Of a stretch of DNA of 64,000 nucleotides, positions 1 to 8,288 are shown one piece after another; within the stretch, counting starts at the first letter, position 1; each line of letters starts with the position of its first letter. The translations under genes and the position numbers were made by a program. Below the pieces are notes generated by a model that was not told the DNA's origin, made no database searches, and worked only from the letters and a program-made list of their open reading frames with translations. Source of the DNA: Candidatus Rifleibacteriota bacterium (GTDB lineage: Bacteria; Muiribacteriota; Ozemobacteria; Ozemobacterales; Ozemobacteraceae); NCBI GenBank assembly GCA_015233565.1, contig JADFXM010000009.1:62001-126000 (forward strand), read 5' to 3'.

Positions 1-109
1 AATCGGTATCTAGGAGATTATCATACTGAGAAATGATGCCGTATCCGAGAGTTACACCGACAACCGTCCCGGTTATTACTAGAAGGAATCTAATTAATTG
101 AAATAACAT
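1..109 (-). CDS. Partial membrane protein N-terminus, possibly PIN/TRAM (YacL-like)
   Basis: Only the first 36 codons are inside the window; the gene runs off the left edge. Reading from an ATG at 109 on the minus strand gives MLFQLIRFLLVITGTVVG and then a glycine-containing hydrophobic stretch, so the protein begins with a membrane segment. A short basic/hydrophobic start followed by a G-x-x-x-G hydrophobic helix is typical of the four-helix N-terminus of PIN/TRAM (YacL) ATPase-like proteins, but other small membrane proteins begin the same way. No strong ribosome binding site is visible upstream. The assignment is an inference from about 35 residues. Confidence 0.4.
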   Translation of the reverse strand, partial: MLFQLIRFLLVITGTVVGVTLGYGIISQYDNLLDTD

Positions 110-359
110 TTCATAATACCCTAAAGGGGAAGTTCAAGGATATCACGAAATTTTTTTTTGTGCAAACGACAAAAACTTCAAGGAAAGATGCATCAAAACT
201 GGCTAATTTATCAGTCCTTAAAAAATTTCATTTTTTTTAATCGCGAACTCTCTGGTGTCGGTTTTGTAGGTTGCTAAACAAAACCTAGAACAAAATATTT
301 CGAATCTCGATAAAAACGGATTTAGAATTTGAGTTTCACAAAGGATTGGCTGGGAAGGA

Positions 360-2216
360 TTAATCGAAAAATCTGCACAAAACTCTCGCTAGCCCTTCCG
401 GATGAATGGTAGCTTCGAGGTATTTCACGATACGTGAACTCCCGTTTATTTCACCGTGATGAACAGGTTCATCCCCGGTTTTCGGGTCGATCAGATTGAA
501 ATCAGGATTACAAGGAAGGAGCGGGATTCCATCAGCGTCCAGTTTGAAATACCTGGCCAATTCATTGCGGCGGCTAACCAGGCGCTCAACAGCAACTTTC
601 TGGACAAATGCCGGCCAACCACAATCCATGAAGGCTCGTTCAATATCTTCGCGGGATAATTTTGCTATTCTCAATACCATCCATCGGGCATCAGCCCATG
701 TGCAAATCTTCCAGGGGCGGGGAACAAAAAGCGGACGCAAATTGAAATTTAAACTGGTTGGCATGGGAAGAACCATTGATCTTTCAACGGAGTTGAGTTC
801 CCCCCCGCTGACGAGGTTTCCAAGGGCGGTTCCTAGGTCGCTTTGAAACTCAACCAATCGGTCAAATTGCTGGGATTCAGGGTTAAAAAGAAGTCCTACC
901 CGGCTGTTTTCATCTTTTACATCGCGATTCTTTATCCAACAATTCAAAATCATTGAAGAACGGCCAACCCTATCATCAAGAGCTCCCAATCGCGACATAG
1001 CAGACGCCCCAAGGCGTTTTATGGCAGGGTTGTAAAAGGACAACTGGCACTCTTTGAACTTCACAAAATAAGCACCGACATATTTCGGATCGAGCCCTTC
1101 CGTTTCCGCCATTGCTTCATTCACTATTCCAGAACCAAAGACTTTTCCATTCCCGTCGCAAATATTTTGCCCGGACAACAGATACCGGTAGGCATGGAAC
1201 TTGAAAGTTGATTCCAATAACATTTTCGCCAACTGATCGAAAGTACGAACAGCATTCGGATCTTTGTCACTCGGGGCAGCCAAAACAAGAATTGTCTCAC
1301 CGGGTCCTGAGTAAAACATTTGATCGGCATAAGTCGCGCCAAGATCTATGAAAAGACGTGACAGTGCAACTCCTACATGAACCTCATCTCCCCATTTAAC
1401 CTTCCATTTCATTCCGAAGCGATCTTTTGCAGTTATTTTTGGAGAAGTCGCATCATTTTTAAGCTCATCAAAGAACAAAATCCTTCGTGCATAAGAAAAG
1501 TCAAATCGGGAAAGCTTTCCACCCTGCATTCGTACGAGGTTGGTCATCTCATCTATAAAAGCCTGGAAGTGGTCTCCCGGCTCAATTACTTTCAGGACAT
1601 CACTATTAAACGCTGGCTGCAACCTGGAAATATCGAAGGCGGACATTCCTGCCAACTCTGCTACCGAAACGGGGCCAGATCCATCGGATCGAAATAACTT
1701 TCGTGATTCATATTGCGCCAAACGGTTTCCAATTGGTTGGGAGGGTATGATAACGTTTGGGACTGACAATCCCAGGCTGCCTGCGATTACATGCTCGGCA
1801 ACTTGAAGCTTTGAACCGATTGAGGGATTAGCAACGCCCTTACCAAGGTCGGAAAGCAAGCTATAGTGAACTCGTTGTATCCGAAGAAAATCGCGAGCAA
1901 GTAACAAGTCGCCAGAACCTGCTCCCAGCGAAGTTTGCATTCGCTGGGCTTCCCCGATTGCCCAATTATAGACCGTAAGGTCGGCATCCTGGGTTATTTT
2001 TTGGGGTTTATCGGAATATTTTGCTTCAAGTTCGCTTTTCAATTGATTTTTTTCGGTGTCAAGAATTGAAATCAAGCAAGCCACATTTGAAGTTGAGAGG
2101 GTTAATTCCTGATAGTTGGGAATAGCCTCATCAGATGAAGCAATCACAGAAGACAAGTTTGAAAACAATATCATTATAATAACCAATTGCAAAACGGTCA
2201 TTTGTCTTTTCAGCAC
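360..2216 (-). CDS. Large secreted protein of unknown function
   Basis: 618 residues starting at a GTG with a GGGAGG ribosome binding site about seven bases upstream. The N-terminus (residues 1-27) is a Sec signal peptide ending near VIASS, so the protein is probably periplasmic or secreted. The C-terminal half has a stretch near residues 400-460 with the pattern WIKNRDVKDENSRVGLL followed by QSDLGTALG. This loosely recalls the D-x-K-x-x-N catalytic loop and later Asp of kinase-fold proteins (HipA/aminoglycoside kinase type), but no glycine loop is obvious. I do not recognise a named family. It is monocistronic, divergent from the next gene. Confidence 0.7.
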   Translation of the reverse strand: MLKRQMTVLQLVIIMILFSNLSSVIASSDEAIPNYQELTLSTSNVACLISILDTEKNQLKSELEAKYSDKPQKITQDADLTVYNWAIGEAQRMQTSLGAGSGDLLLARDFLRIQRVHYSLLSDLGKGVANPSIGSKLQVAEHVIAGSLGLSVPNVIIPSQPIGNRLAQYESRKLFRSDGSGPVSVAELAGMSAFDISRLQPAFNSDVLKVIEPGDHFQAFIDEMTNLVRMQGGKLSRFDFSYARRILFFDELKNDATSPKITAKDRFGMKWKVKWGDEVHVGVALSRLFIDLGATYADQMFYSGPGETILVLAAPSDKDPNAVRTFDQLAKMLLESTFKFHAYRYLLSGQNICDGNGKVFGSGIVNEAMAETEGLDPKYVGAYFVKFKECQLSFYNPAIKRLGASAMSRLGALDDRVGRSSMILNCWIKNRDVKDENSRVGLLFNPESQQFDRLVEFQSDLGTALGNLVSGGELNSVERSMVLPMPTSLNFNLRPLFVPRPWKICTWADARWMVLRIAKLSREDIERAFMDCGWPAFVQKVAVERLVSRRNELARYFKLDADGIPLLPCNPDFNLIDPKTGDEPVHHGEINGSSRIVKYLEATIHPEGLARVLCRFFD

Positions 2217-2371
2217 AATTTTCCTCCCAAATTCGGATTAAATGGAATTTCTTATCATAATTATACAAAATAATTCAATGGTGTAGCAACTTCAGCTCAC
2301 AGCCAGGGTAAAAGACAGCTTGATATTAAATCTTCGAAAGCTGAAATATGAAATTTTCCGGGAATATTTTG

Positions 2372-2400
2372 TTGACGAATTCTCGTTTTGTAAATATAAA
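2372..2400 (+). promoter_or_regulatory. Sigma-70-type promoter for the 2447 gene
   Basis: TTGACG at 2372-2377 and TATAAA at 2395-2400 are separated by exactly 17 bases. The predicted transcription start near 2407 leaves a roughly 40-base leader with GAGGT ahead of the ATG at 2447. Confidence 0.65.
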
Positions 2401-2446
2401 TAGATAAGGTATTCAGGAGCAACTGTAATAATTTGAGGTTACTTTA

Positions 2447-3295
2447 ATGGGAAAAAGTTTAAAATTTACTCTGGTTCTTGTTTTTGGAATATTGATTTTT
2501 TCTTCAAGTACTCTTATCGCCTGGCCTTGGAGTGAAAATGAAAAAGTTGTTATTCCGAGTCAAGCCACAACTTCAAATCCTTCGCCAAGCGTTGAAACTT
2601 CCGCGGCAGTTGCCACCGAAACATCTTCCCCTTCCCCAAATTCCCTAGAAAATAAGTCTTTCTGGGATTTCATCTGGCATGCCAAAATGACAGATGCCCA
2701 AGTTCAAATAGGAGTTCCAGGAACCCCAATCAGTTTTCTGATTGTTCTTCCCTCCGACGGAGACCGAAAAAAAGTCCAGCTTCAGGTTCGCGGCGCAACG
2801 GAAGTATATTCGGCTAAAGCTACAGTAAATCCTGACGGTTCAACGCAATTCACCGTTGGAATCCCTGGAACCCCCGCCAGCATCTTGGTAAAAATTCCGG
2901 CAGATTTTGACCCAAACAAGATTCAAGTGCTCCTAGGCGGATCAGCCGGCCCATATTCAGGAAATGTAGAATTAACTTCAACCGGAGGAACAAAAGCTAC
3001 AGCCGATTTTGGGTTTTCAATATATCTACCGGTATTCGGCGTAGCCGGGCCATCCGTTCGGGTGGGAGCCAAGGGCGATGCAAGCGATCCTTCCCACTAT
3101 GTTCCAGAAGGTTATGCTATTATAACGTTTGCTTTGGGCATCCCGCTAACAGGTGTAAAACTTCACTCGCCTGGAATAGAAATTCCATTGGGTGATGTAA
3201 AATACATGTATGATGTCACCAGTTCAACTACCGCACAAATTTCAAATTTAGTTAATAGTGCCTGGACAGGCATAACCGGAACCTCCGGGAAATAG
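2447..3295 (+). CDS. Secreted protein with two tandem beta-type repeats
   Basis: 282 residues with a Sec signal peptide (residues 1-25, ending near STLIA), then a Ser/Thr/Pro-rich linker to about residue 68. Two adjacent repeats of about 48 residues follow: each has the pattern (V/I)G(V/I)PGTP, then a hydrophobic strand, then P-D/S-x-D-x-x-K(K/I)VQ and an aromatic Y-S segment. The first starts near residue 87, the second near residue 136. The rest is glycine- and beta-strand-rich. I recognise no named family; a periplasmic or surface beta-sandwich protein is likely. A good promoter lies just upstream and no partner gene follows closely, so it is probably transcribed alone. Confidence 0.75.
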   Translation: MGKSLKFTLVLVFGILIFSSSTLIAWPWSENEKVVIPSQATTSNPSPSVETSAAVATETSSPSPNSLENKSFWDFIWHAKMTDAQVQIGVPGTPISFLIVLPSDGDRKKVQLQVRGATEVYSAKATVNPDGSTQFTVGIPGTPASILVKIPADFDPNKIQVLLGGSAGPYSGNVELTSTGGTKATADFGFSIYLPVFGVAGPSVRVGAKGDASDPSHYVPEGYAIITFALGIPLTGVKLHSPGIEIPLGDVKYMYDVTSSTTAQISNLVNSAWTGITGTSGK

Positions 3296-3700
3296 GATTG
3301 CATAAAATATTTCAACTTATAAATTGCCAACTTTCGGACTTTTTGGCCTAACAATTTTGGAATTCCATCTGAAAGACACTAATGAAACCCTAATAATTTC
3401 TCAAAAAAGAGAGGTGCTCAAATGGGAGAACTCAACAGGATGGGCAAACCCTTTCCAATTTGCTATAAATGGTGATTCTAAAAGAAATTCGAGGATGGGA
3501 AACAATTCCCGAATGCTAATTTCCCAAATTTACAAAATTTTAGGACTATCTTTACCGTTCCACTAAACCTCTTTACAACTGCGCAAGATACTAATTACAA
3601 CACGATCCAAAGAAAGTCATTTTGAGAGGAAGCAAATCACTATTAAATCCAGTTTTGAGCGGCTTGGAGAGAAGCTTCAATGGAACAGTAGAGGTACATA
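3296..3700. other. Intergenic gap without a supported gene
   Basis: A possible 80-codon frame at 3324-3566 has no signal peptide, no recognisable motif and no clear ribosome binding site, so I do not call it. A weak TTTACA-like box lies near 3570. I see no repeat or RNA gene. Confidence 0.5.
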
Positions 3701-4690
3701 ATGAAAAAACATTCCCTGGGAGTATTGTTAGTTTTGGCAGCTGCCTTTATGTGGAGCTTTTCGGGAGTTGGAGTCAAGCGGCTTACCACTCTGGATTCCT
3801 TATCCATTACTGGCTTCAGAAGTATTTTTACTGTTCCGGTTCTGTTAATCACGATATTTCTTCTTTATCGGGACTTTAAAACATCGATCAACAGTTGTAT
3901 TGAAGGCTGGAAGAAGCCCATAGTCTGGGGTTCGGCACTTTTTTATGCCGCAACCTTGATTTTTTTCATATCCTCAACAAAATACACAACCGCTGCCAAT
4001 GCAATTTTTCTGCAGTATACAGCCCCGATTTATGCAGCACTTTTTTCAAAACCGATAACCGGTGAAAAATCCGGACTCTGGGATTGGACAGCAGCCCTAA
4101 TCTGCATTTTCGGCATGGGATTTTTCTTTAGTGGAAGCCTTTCCACAGAAGGATTCTGGGGAAATATACTTGGGATAATTTCCGGAATAACTGCCGCTTT
4201 CAACGCAATGTTTTTGCGATTAATGAATAACAGGGAGACCGAGCGACATGGGGTCACTTCTGAAAAAGATTTTCAAAACGAAAAAAATGGGCTGGGGCTT
4301 ACTCTTCCAGCTGTTTTATTAGGAAATTTCATTATAATTTGCGTTACCATGCCCTGGATGCTAAAGATAGGGGTTCCTCACCTTCGGGAATTTGCGATCT
4401 TAAGTGCACTTGGAATATTCCAACTTGGGATCCCGTATGTTTTCTTTATCACAGGAATGGCATGGGTAACAGCCGTTGAAGGCATAGTCATCGGAACACT
4501 TGAAGCAGTCTTAAATCCGATATGGACAGCTTTCGGGGCCGGCGAAATTCCGACCTCCAGATCTTTGCTTGGGGGAGCAATTATTCTCGTTTCCATAACA
4601 ATTTATGGAATTTTCAAACCCAAAAAACCCTCCCCCTCGCAAACTTGCCCTAATTCTTCGATTTCTCACGAAATCAAAGCCTCGGAATGA
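3701..4690 (+). CDS. EamA/DMT family transporter
   Basis: 329 residues with about ten hydrophobic segments arranged as two EamA repeats (roughly residues 5-155 and 160-300). The first repeat shows AAAFMWSFSGVGVKRL and later the characteristic ANAIFLQYTAPIYAALF; the second ends with the usual EAVLNPIWTAF and a GGAIILVSI helix. Members of the drug/metabolite transporter superfamily export amino acids, nucleobases or other small metabolites through the inner membrane; substrate cannot be told from sequence. A roughly 40-residue soluble loop with many charged residues separates the repeats, longer than usual. The start is supported by GAGGT upstream. Confidence 0.9.
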   Translation: MKKHSLGVLLVLAAAFMWSFSGVGVKRLTTLDSLSITGFRSIFTVPVLLITIFLLYRDFKTSINSCIEGWKKPIVWGSALFYAATLIFFISSTKYTTAANAIFLQYTAPIYAALFSKPITGEKSGLWDWTAALICIFGMGFFFSGSLSTEGFWGNILGIISGITAAFNAMFLRLMNNRETERHGVTSEKDFQNEKNGLGLTLPAVLLGNFIIICVTMPWMLKIGVPHLREFAILSALGIFQLGIPYVFFITGMAWVTAVEGIVIGTLEAVLNPIWTAFGAGEIPTSRSLLGGAIILVSITIYGIFKPKKPSPSQTCPNSSISHEIKASE

Positions 4691-4881
4691 AACTCGGACC
4701 AATAATCATAACGCACTTTTCGAACACTAAAAAGATCAATGCTCCCAGGGAAAATAGCTCCCTGACATGATTTCTGATTACATCTCCGGTTATTAAGTTT
4801 CGCTGCAACTGAAGTTCAGCACAATTCTGAGTTTGTCGAAGAATTTTCAGGTGGGGCTTTTCCGTTTTTCAGCTTCCGCTG

Positions 4882-6117
4882 TCAGCTTCCGATATCTGTT
4901 CTGAAAGAAACATTTTTTAATCTCAGCTTGGAAATAAGAGAATAGCAATTGCTCTTGGCCAAAGAAGTATTCTCTCCGACACCTGTTACAGTTAAAAGCC
5001 TTCCGCTGGAAAAACGAATTCCCTTTTTTTGCTCATCGTTTTCACAAGCTGAGAAAAAAACCAATCCATCCCTGATTTCGTCCAGCCCTTCAATTGTGGG
5101 TTCCGCAGATTCATCGACCGGATATCCCGTCCGTGCAAGAACCACCGAGACCGCGCTATTTTTTCCGAAAGCCACTTCTGACCCAGTGCTGTCAAGTCGC
5201 CCTCGGGCGCAATCGAAAAGAAGTTCTGCCAAATTTCCACGGAATCTGGGAAGGATGCTCTGAGTTTCAGGATCTCCCAATCTGGCGTTAAACTCAAGAA
5301 CTCTCGGCCCCTTCATCGTCAACATCAATTGGATGGATAAAAATCCTCTGAAAATAAGGTTGTCAGCTTTCAGTCCTTCTACTGTAGGGCGAATGATTCT
5401 TTCTAAAATGACTTTCTCAAGTTCGGGTGTTACATCCAAACAGGGGCTTACCGAGCCCATTCCACCTGTGGTTGGACCGGTTTCACCATCTTCGGCTCTT
5501 CTGTAATCGCGTGAAGAACTGAAGGATACCCATTGGTTCCCATCTGTTAAAATTGAGAATGACGCTTCGATACCAAAAATTGCTTCCTGTAAAATCACTG
5601 GTGGCCCGTGAATTTTGAGAAATTTTTCCGCGGCAATAAGCGCTTCTTCGGAAGTTTGGGAAATAGAAACCCCTCGACCCCGTGAGAAACCATCACATTT
5701 AACCACTTTTACCCAAGGATTTTCTTTTATAAAATTTCGGGCTTCCCTGACATTTTTTACAATTTGGGTCAGAGGAGCTGGAATATTATGACGCGCAATA
5801 AATGCAGAAGAAAACGCTTTACTGGTTTCAATCCTTCCTGCGTCAGCGGCAGGGCCAATAACGGGGATTCCGGCAGTAACAAGTGCATCCACTGTGCCTG
5901 AGGAAACAAACCTTGAAGCTCCTACAAGCGCAAGATCCACTTTATTGGAAGCAAATTTCATCAATTCCAAATTATCTTTGAAAGGGATACAGGAAAAATC
6001 TCTCTGAATTTCGCTATTTCCAGGACAGGCATAAACTTTATGAACGGATGGCGACCGCGAAAGGGAATAGCAAAAAGCGTGTTCTCTTGCCCCAGAGCCA
6101 AGAACCAATACATTCAT
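4882..6117 (-). CDS. purD: Phosphoribosylamine-glycine ligase (GARS), divergent
   Basis: ATP-grasp enzyme that joins glycine to 5-phosphoribosylamine in purine synthesis. The N-terminal Rossmann motif MNVLVLGSGAREHA, the PGN loop, the TGPTTGGMGSVSP motif and the metal-binding EFNARLGDPETQ block are all present, and about 411 residues matches the family. ATG at 6117 is chosen over a GTG fifteen bases upstream because GAGGGG sits seven bases before it. Oddities: the usual VGPEAPL segment reads VGASRFVSS, the usual D-H-K-R reads RDYRR, and the ATP-loop A-G-K-G-V reads SRGRGV, replacing a conserved lysine by arginine. It stands alone, not with other pur genes. It may be a divergent or specialised paralogue rather than the housekeeping copy. 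Confidence 0.88.
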   Translation of the reverse strand: MNVLVLGSGAREHAFCYSLSRSPSVHKVYACPGNSEIQRDFSCIPFKDNLELMKFASNKVDLALVGASRFVSSGTVDALVTAGIPVIGPAADAGRIETSKAFSSAFIARHNIPAPLTQIVKNVREARNFIKENPWVKVVKCDGFSRGRGVSISQTSEEALIAAEKFLKIHGPPVILQEAIFGIEASFSILTDGNQWVSFSSSRDYRRAEDGETGPTTGGMGSVSPCLDVTPELEKVILERIIRPTVEGLKADNLIFRGFLSIQLMLTMKGPRVLEFNARLGDPETQSILPRFRGNLAELLFDCARGRLDSTGSEVAFGKNSAVSVVLARTGYPVDESAEPTIEGLDEIRDGLVFFSACENDEQKKGIRFSSGRLLTVTGVGENTSLAKSNCYSLISKLRLKNVSFRTDIGS

Positions 6118-6132
6118 TGAATTACCCCTCAC

Positions 6133-6467
6133 AAGCCGAAATATCCAAATTTCGCGCCAAAATGATAGACCATTATTTATTGAGAGTCAAGAAAACAAAA
6201 TTAGAGAACATCATACCAGTAATTCCAAGAAAAATTGAAAATCAGCCTAAAGGGTTTATGTTTTCTCCAAATTAATCCCTTCTCTGAATAGACTAGAACT
6301 GGCTTATAGACTTGTTTACAATAATTTACATTTCTTAGTATTGAGCTTTAAAACTTGTAATGGAGGTGCTTTTGCAGCTCATTACTGCTGAAGTGCGGTG
6401 GAAAAGTTGGCGAAGCAGATTTTTTCTGTTATAATTAAGAAAATGGGATTTCCACAGGAGGTGTGGC
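6133..6467. other. Divergent intergenic region between purD and the metallopeptidase operon
   Basis: The left part is AT-rich with no supported gene. The right end carries a clear promoter at 6407-6435 and an AGGAGGT ribosome binding site at 6456-6462. Confidence 0.5.
6407..6435 (+). promoter_or_regulatory. Sigma-70-type promoter for the 6468-7906 operon
   Basis: TTGGCG at 6407-6412 and a perfect TATAAT at 6430-6435 with a 17-base spacer. The predicted start near 6442 gives a 25-base leader containing AGGAGGT. Confidence 0.75.
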
Positions 6468-7424
6468 ATGAAGCGAATTGCGTGTAATACCCGTGTGTTC
6501 CTCCTTATCTCTCTGATTATGCTGATTTGTTTGCCAATCAGGCTTTCGGCAGGTAATAGCATAATTGACACCATTCACGATGCAGAAGAACAGGGTCAGG
6601 CAAAGGCTTTCCAGACTCCAAGTCCTTCAGTTGCAAAGCCGTTTACCAATAATCAGATTTTTAACTCTTTGTCTGCTTCTGACCTGCAAAACATAATAAA
6701 TCAGATTATCAATGCCATTCATTCTGCCTCATCAGGAATTTCAAGCGGAAAAGTAACGATTGTAATTCCGCAACCCCCAGCAAAACCACCGACTTATACA
6801 GTACCAGTTGTTGTCAAACCACCAGTAACCCCAGTTGTTCCCCCAACCACCACGGTAAAACCTCCAGTTGTTACCACCCCACCGGTCACTGCTCCACCAG
6901 TAGATAACATCGCAGGACTGAAAGCCAAAATCAGTTCCAAATACGGAATCAACGCCCTCGACGGAGATGGCTCCAAATGGACTGAAGCCCAACTGACAAT
7001 AGCTGACAAAGTTTTTGCTTCGCTTCCAAACGCTTTTGTAAAGTGCACCAAAACTGTCCAAAGAGATGCAGTATTTATGAGTCCCAACGTTCTTGGATAT
7101 GTAAAAATGGGAATCCCAACAGTGCATCTACTCAACAGCAGCGTTTCCTATGATTTCCAAGGAACACTGGTTCATGAAATGACGCATTGCTTCCAGGCTT
7201 CCAATTCACAGATAGCCACCGCGTGGCAAAATAAATTCTGGCCATCAGGCCAGATGGCCGGGCCAAAACCGCCATCGGTAAGTTCTTATGGCAACACTCA
7301 ACCGCTTGAAGATATGGCTGAATCTGTTAGAGTCTACTGGAATTCAGGTGCTACAATGAAGGCTCAACAGCCGGATAGATACAATTTCATTAAAAATAAT
7401 GTTATGTCAGGGAGGGAATTTTAA
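6468..7424 (+). CDS. Secreted zinc metallopeptidase with proline-rich linker
   Basis: 318 residues. A basic N-terminus and hydrophobic segment ending at LSAG (residues 1-29) form a signal peptide. Residues about 100-145 are a Pro/Val/Thr-rich linker. The C-terminal domain carries the zincin motif in TLVHEMTHCFQ: His236, Glu237 and His240 would be two zinc ligands and the catalytic base. PLEDMAESVRVYW follows about 40 residues later, where Glu281 or Glu285 could be the third ligand, as in gluzincins. The domain resembles the lethal-factor-like putative metallopeptidases of bacterial secretomes. The gene has a strong promoter and ribosome binding site and is followed two bases after its stop by a second secreted protein. 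Confidence 0.82.
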   Translation: MKRIACNTRVFLLISLIMLICLPIRLSAGNSIIDTIHDAEEQGQAKAFQTPSPSVAKPFTNNQIFNSLSASDLQNIINQIINAIHSASSGISSGKVTIVIPQPPAKPPTYTVPVVVKPPVTPVVPPTTTVKPPVVTTPPVTAPPVDNIAGLKAKISSKYGINALDGDGSKWTEAQLTIADKVFASLPNAFVKCTKTVQRDAVFMSPNVLGYVKMGIPTVHLLNSSVSYDFQGTLVHEMTHCFQASNSQIATAWQNKFWPSGQMAGPKPPSVSSYGNTQPLEDMAESVRVYWNSGATMKAQQPDRYNFIKNNVMSGREF

Positions 7425-7426
7425 AA

Positions 7427-7906
7427 ATGTTGAAGTCCAGGTTGGTTTTCGTTCTTCTGACCATGCTCGTTGCTTTTTCCGTTCAAAGTGCTTTTTCTAT
7501 GATTAGAACATTGCCTCTTCACGATTTAGTTCAGCAATCAGAGGTTATTGCCATTGCTATGGTCGAAAAAATCTCCGACCAAGGAATGGACAAAGACGGA
7601 ATTAGCAACGTAAAAAATGTTCTGTTGTTATCCAAGCTTTTAAAAGGCACCTGGGATGTAAAAGAACCCATTGTCGTTATGACAAAGCAAGCTGGCAAAC
7701 CCGGAAAAATCGGATGGCTCGAAGACCAAATTCAATTCCCTCCAAAAGGCAAGCAAGTTATACTTTTTCTGAAAAAAGCTCCTGATGGCAGCCTTCAAAC
7801 TGTTAACCTTCTTCAGGGCGTTTGGCCCCTTGATGGCGAAAAACCACTCGGCATGGGCTTCGGGTTTACAATGGATCAATTAAAACAAGAAATTGAAAAA
7901 AAATGA
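7427..7906 (+). CDS. Small secreted protein, operon partner of the metallopeptidase
   Basis: 159 residues starting two bases after the metallopeptidase stop, with GGGAGG inside the end of that gene, so translation is probably coupled. Residues 1-25 form a signal peptide (ending near SAFS). The mature part reads as a small beta-rich domain, LPLHDLVQQSEVIAIAMVEK near the start and FPPKGKQVILFLKKA later. This is the pattern of secreted proteins in which a strand-rich domain follows an 'L-V-x-x-S-x-x-I' opening. Function unknown; a periplasmic partner or inhibitor of the protease is possible but only inferred from position. A rho-independent terminator follows directly. Confidence 0.78.
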   Translation: MLKSRLVFVLLTMLVAFSVQSAFSMIRTLPLHDLVQQSEVIAIAMVEKISDQGMDKDGISNVKNVLLLSKLLKGTWDVKEPIVVMTKQAGKPGKIGWLEDQIQFPPKGKQVILFLKKAPDGSLQTVNLLQGVWPLDGEKPLGMGFGFTMDQLKQEIEKK

Positions 7907-7920
7907 AATAATTGGTTTTG

Positions 7921-7965
7921 AAAAAACCCGCTTTCCTGATCTTATAAGGGAAGCGGTTTTTTTTT
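7921..7965 (+). terminator. Rho-independent terminator of the metallopeptidase operon
   Basis: AAAAAACCCGCTTTCC pairs with GGGAAGCGG followed by a run of nine T, with one bulged C. It begins 15 bases after the operon's last stop codon. Confidence 0.85.
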
Positions 7966-8003
7966 GACATTTTAGAAAGCTCAACAGCGCAACCTACTCA
8001 AGT

Positions 8004-8150
8004 CAGCGAAAAAGAGTAAAAATACTTGACTTAGAAACCTTCATCAACGCAACTACAGGAAATTGAGAAAATAAAATAATTTTTCGCGGATTTTTTTTTG
8101 AATTGTATGGTTAATTGCCAATGTCAATATGAATTTACTCTTTGTTGCTG
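8004..8150 (+). mobile_element. MITE-like element, family 1, copy 1 (147 bp)
   Basis: The ends are imperfect terminal inverted repeats: CAGCGAAAAAGAGTAAA on the left and TTTACTCTTTGTTGCTG on the right match at 15 of 17 positions. The element is flanked by 17-base direct repeats with one mismatch (7987-8003 and 8151-8167, GCGCAACCTACTcAAGT versus gAAGT), which look like a target duplication. A second copy lies at 32749-32892. It encodes nothing. It sits about 140 bases upstream of mgtA, in the same relative orientation as the other copy has to clpB. Confidence 0.72.
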
Positions 8151-8288
8151 GCGCAACCTACTGAAGTTTTAACTCCTACTATAGGATTTGTGTTAGAATA
8201 AGATGTTTTTTTTCGATAAATAACCCAAGTTCGTGCTATTATGCTAGGCTAGTTGGAATTTTGTCCCAACAAAAAAGGTGGCAATAGA

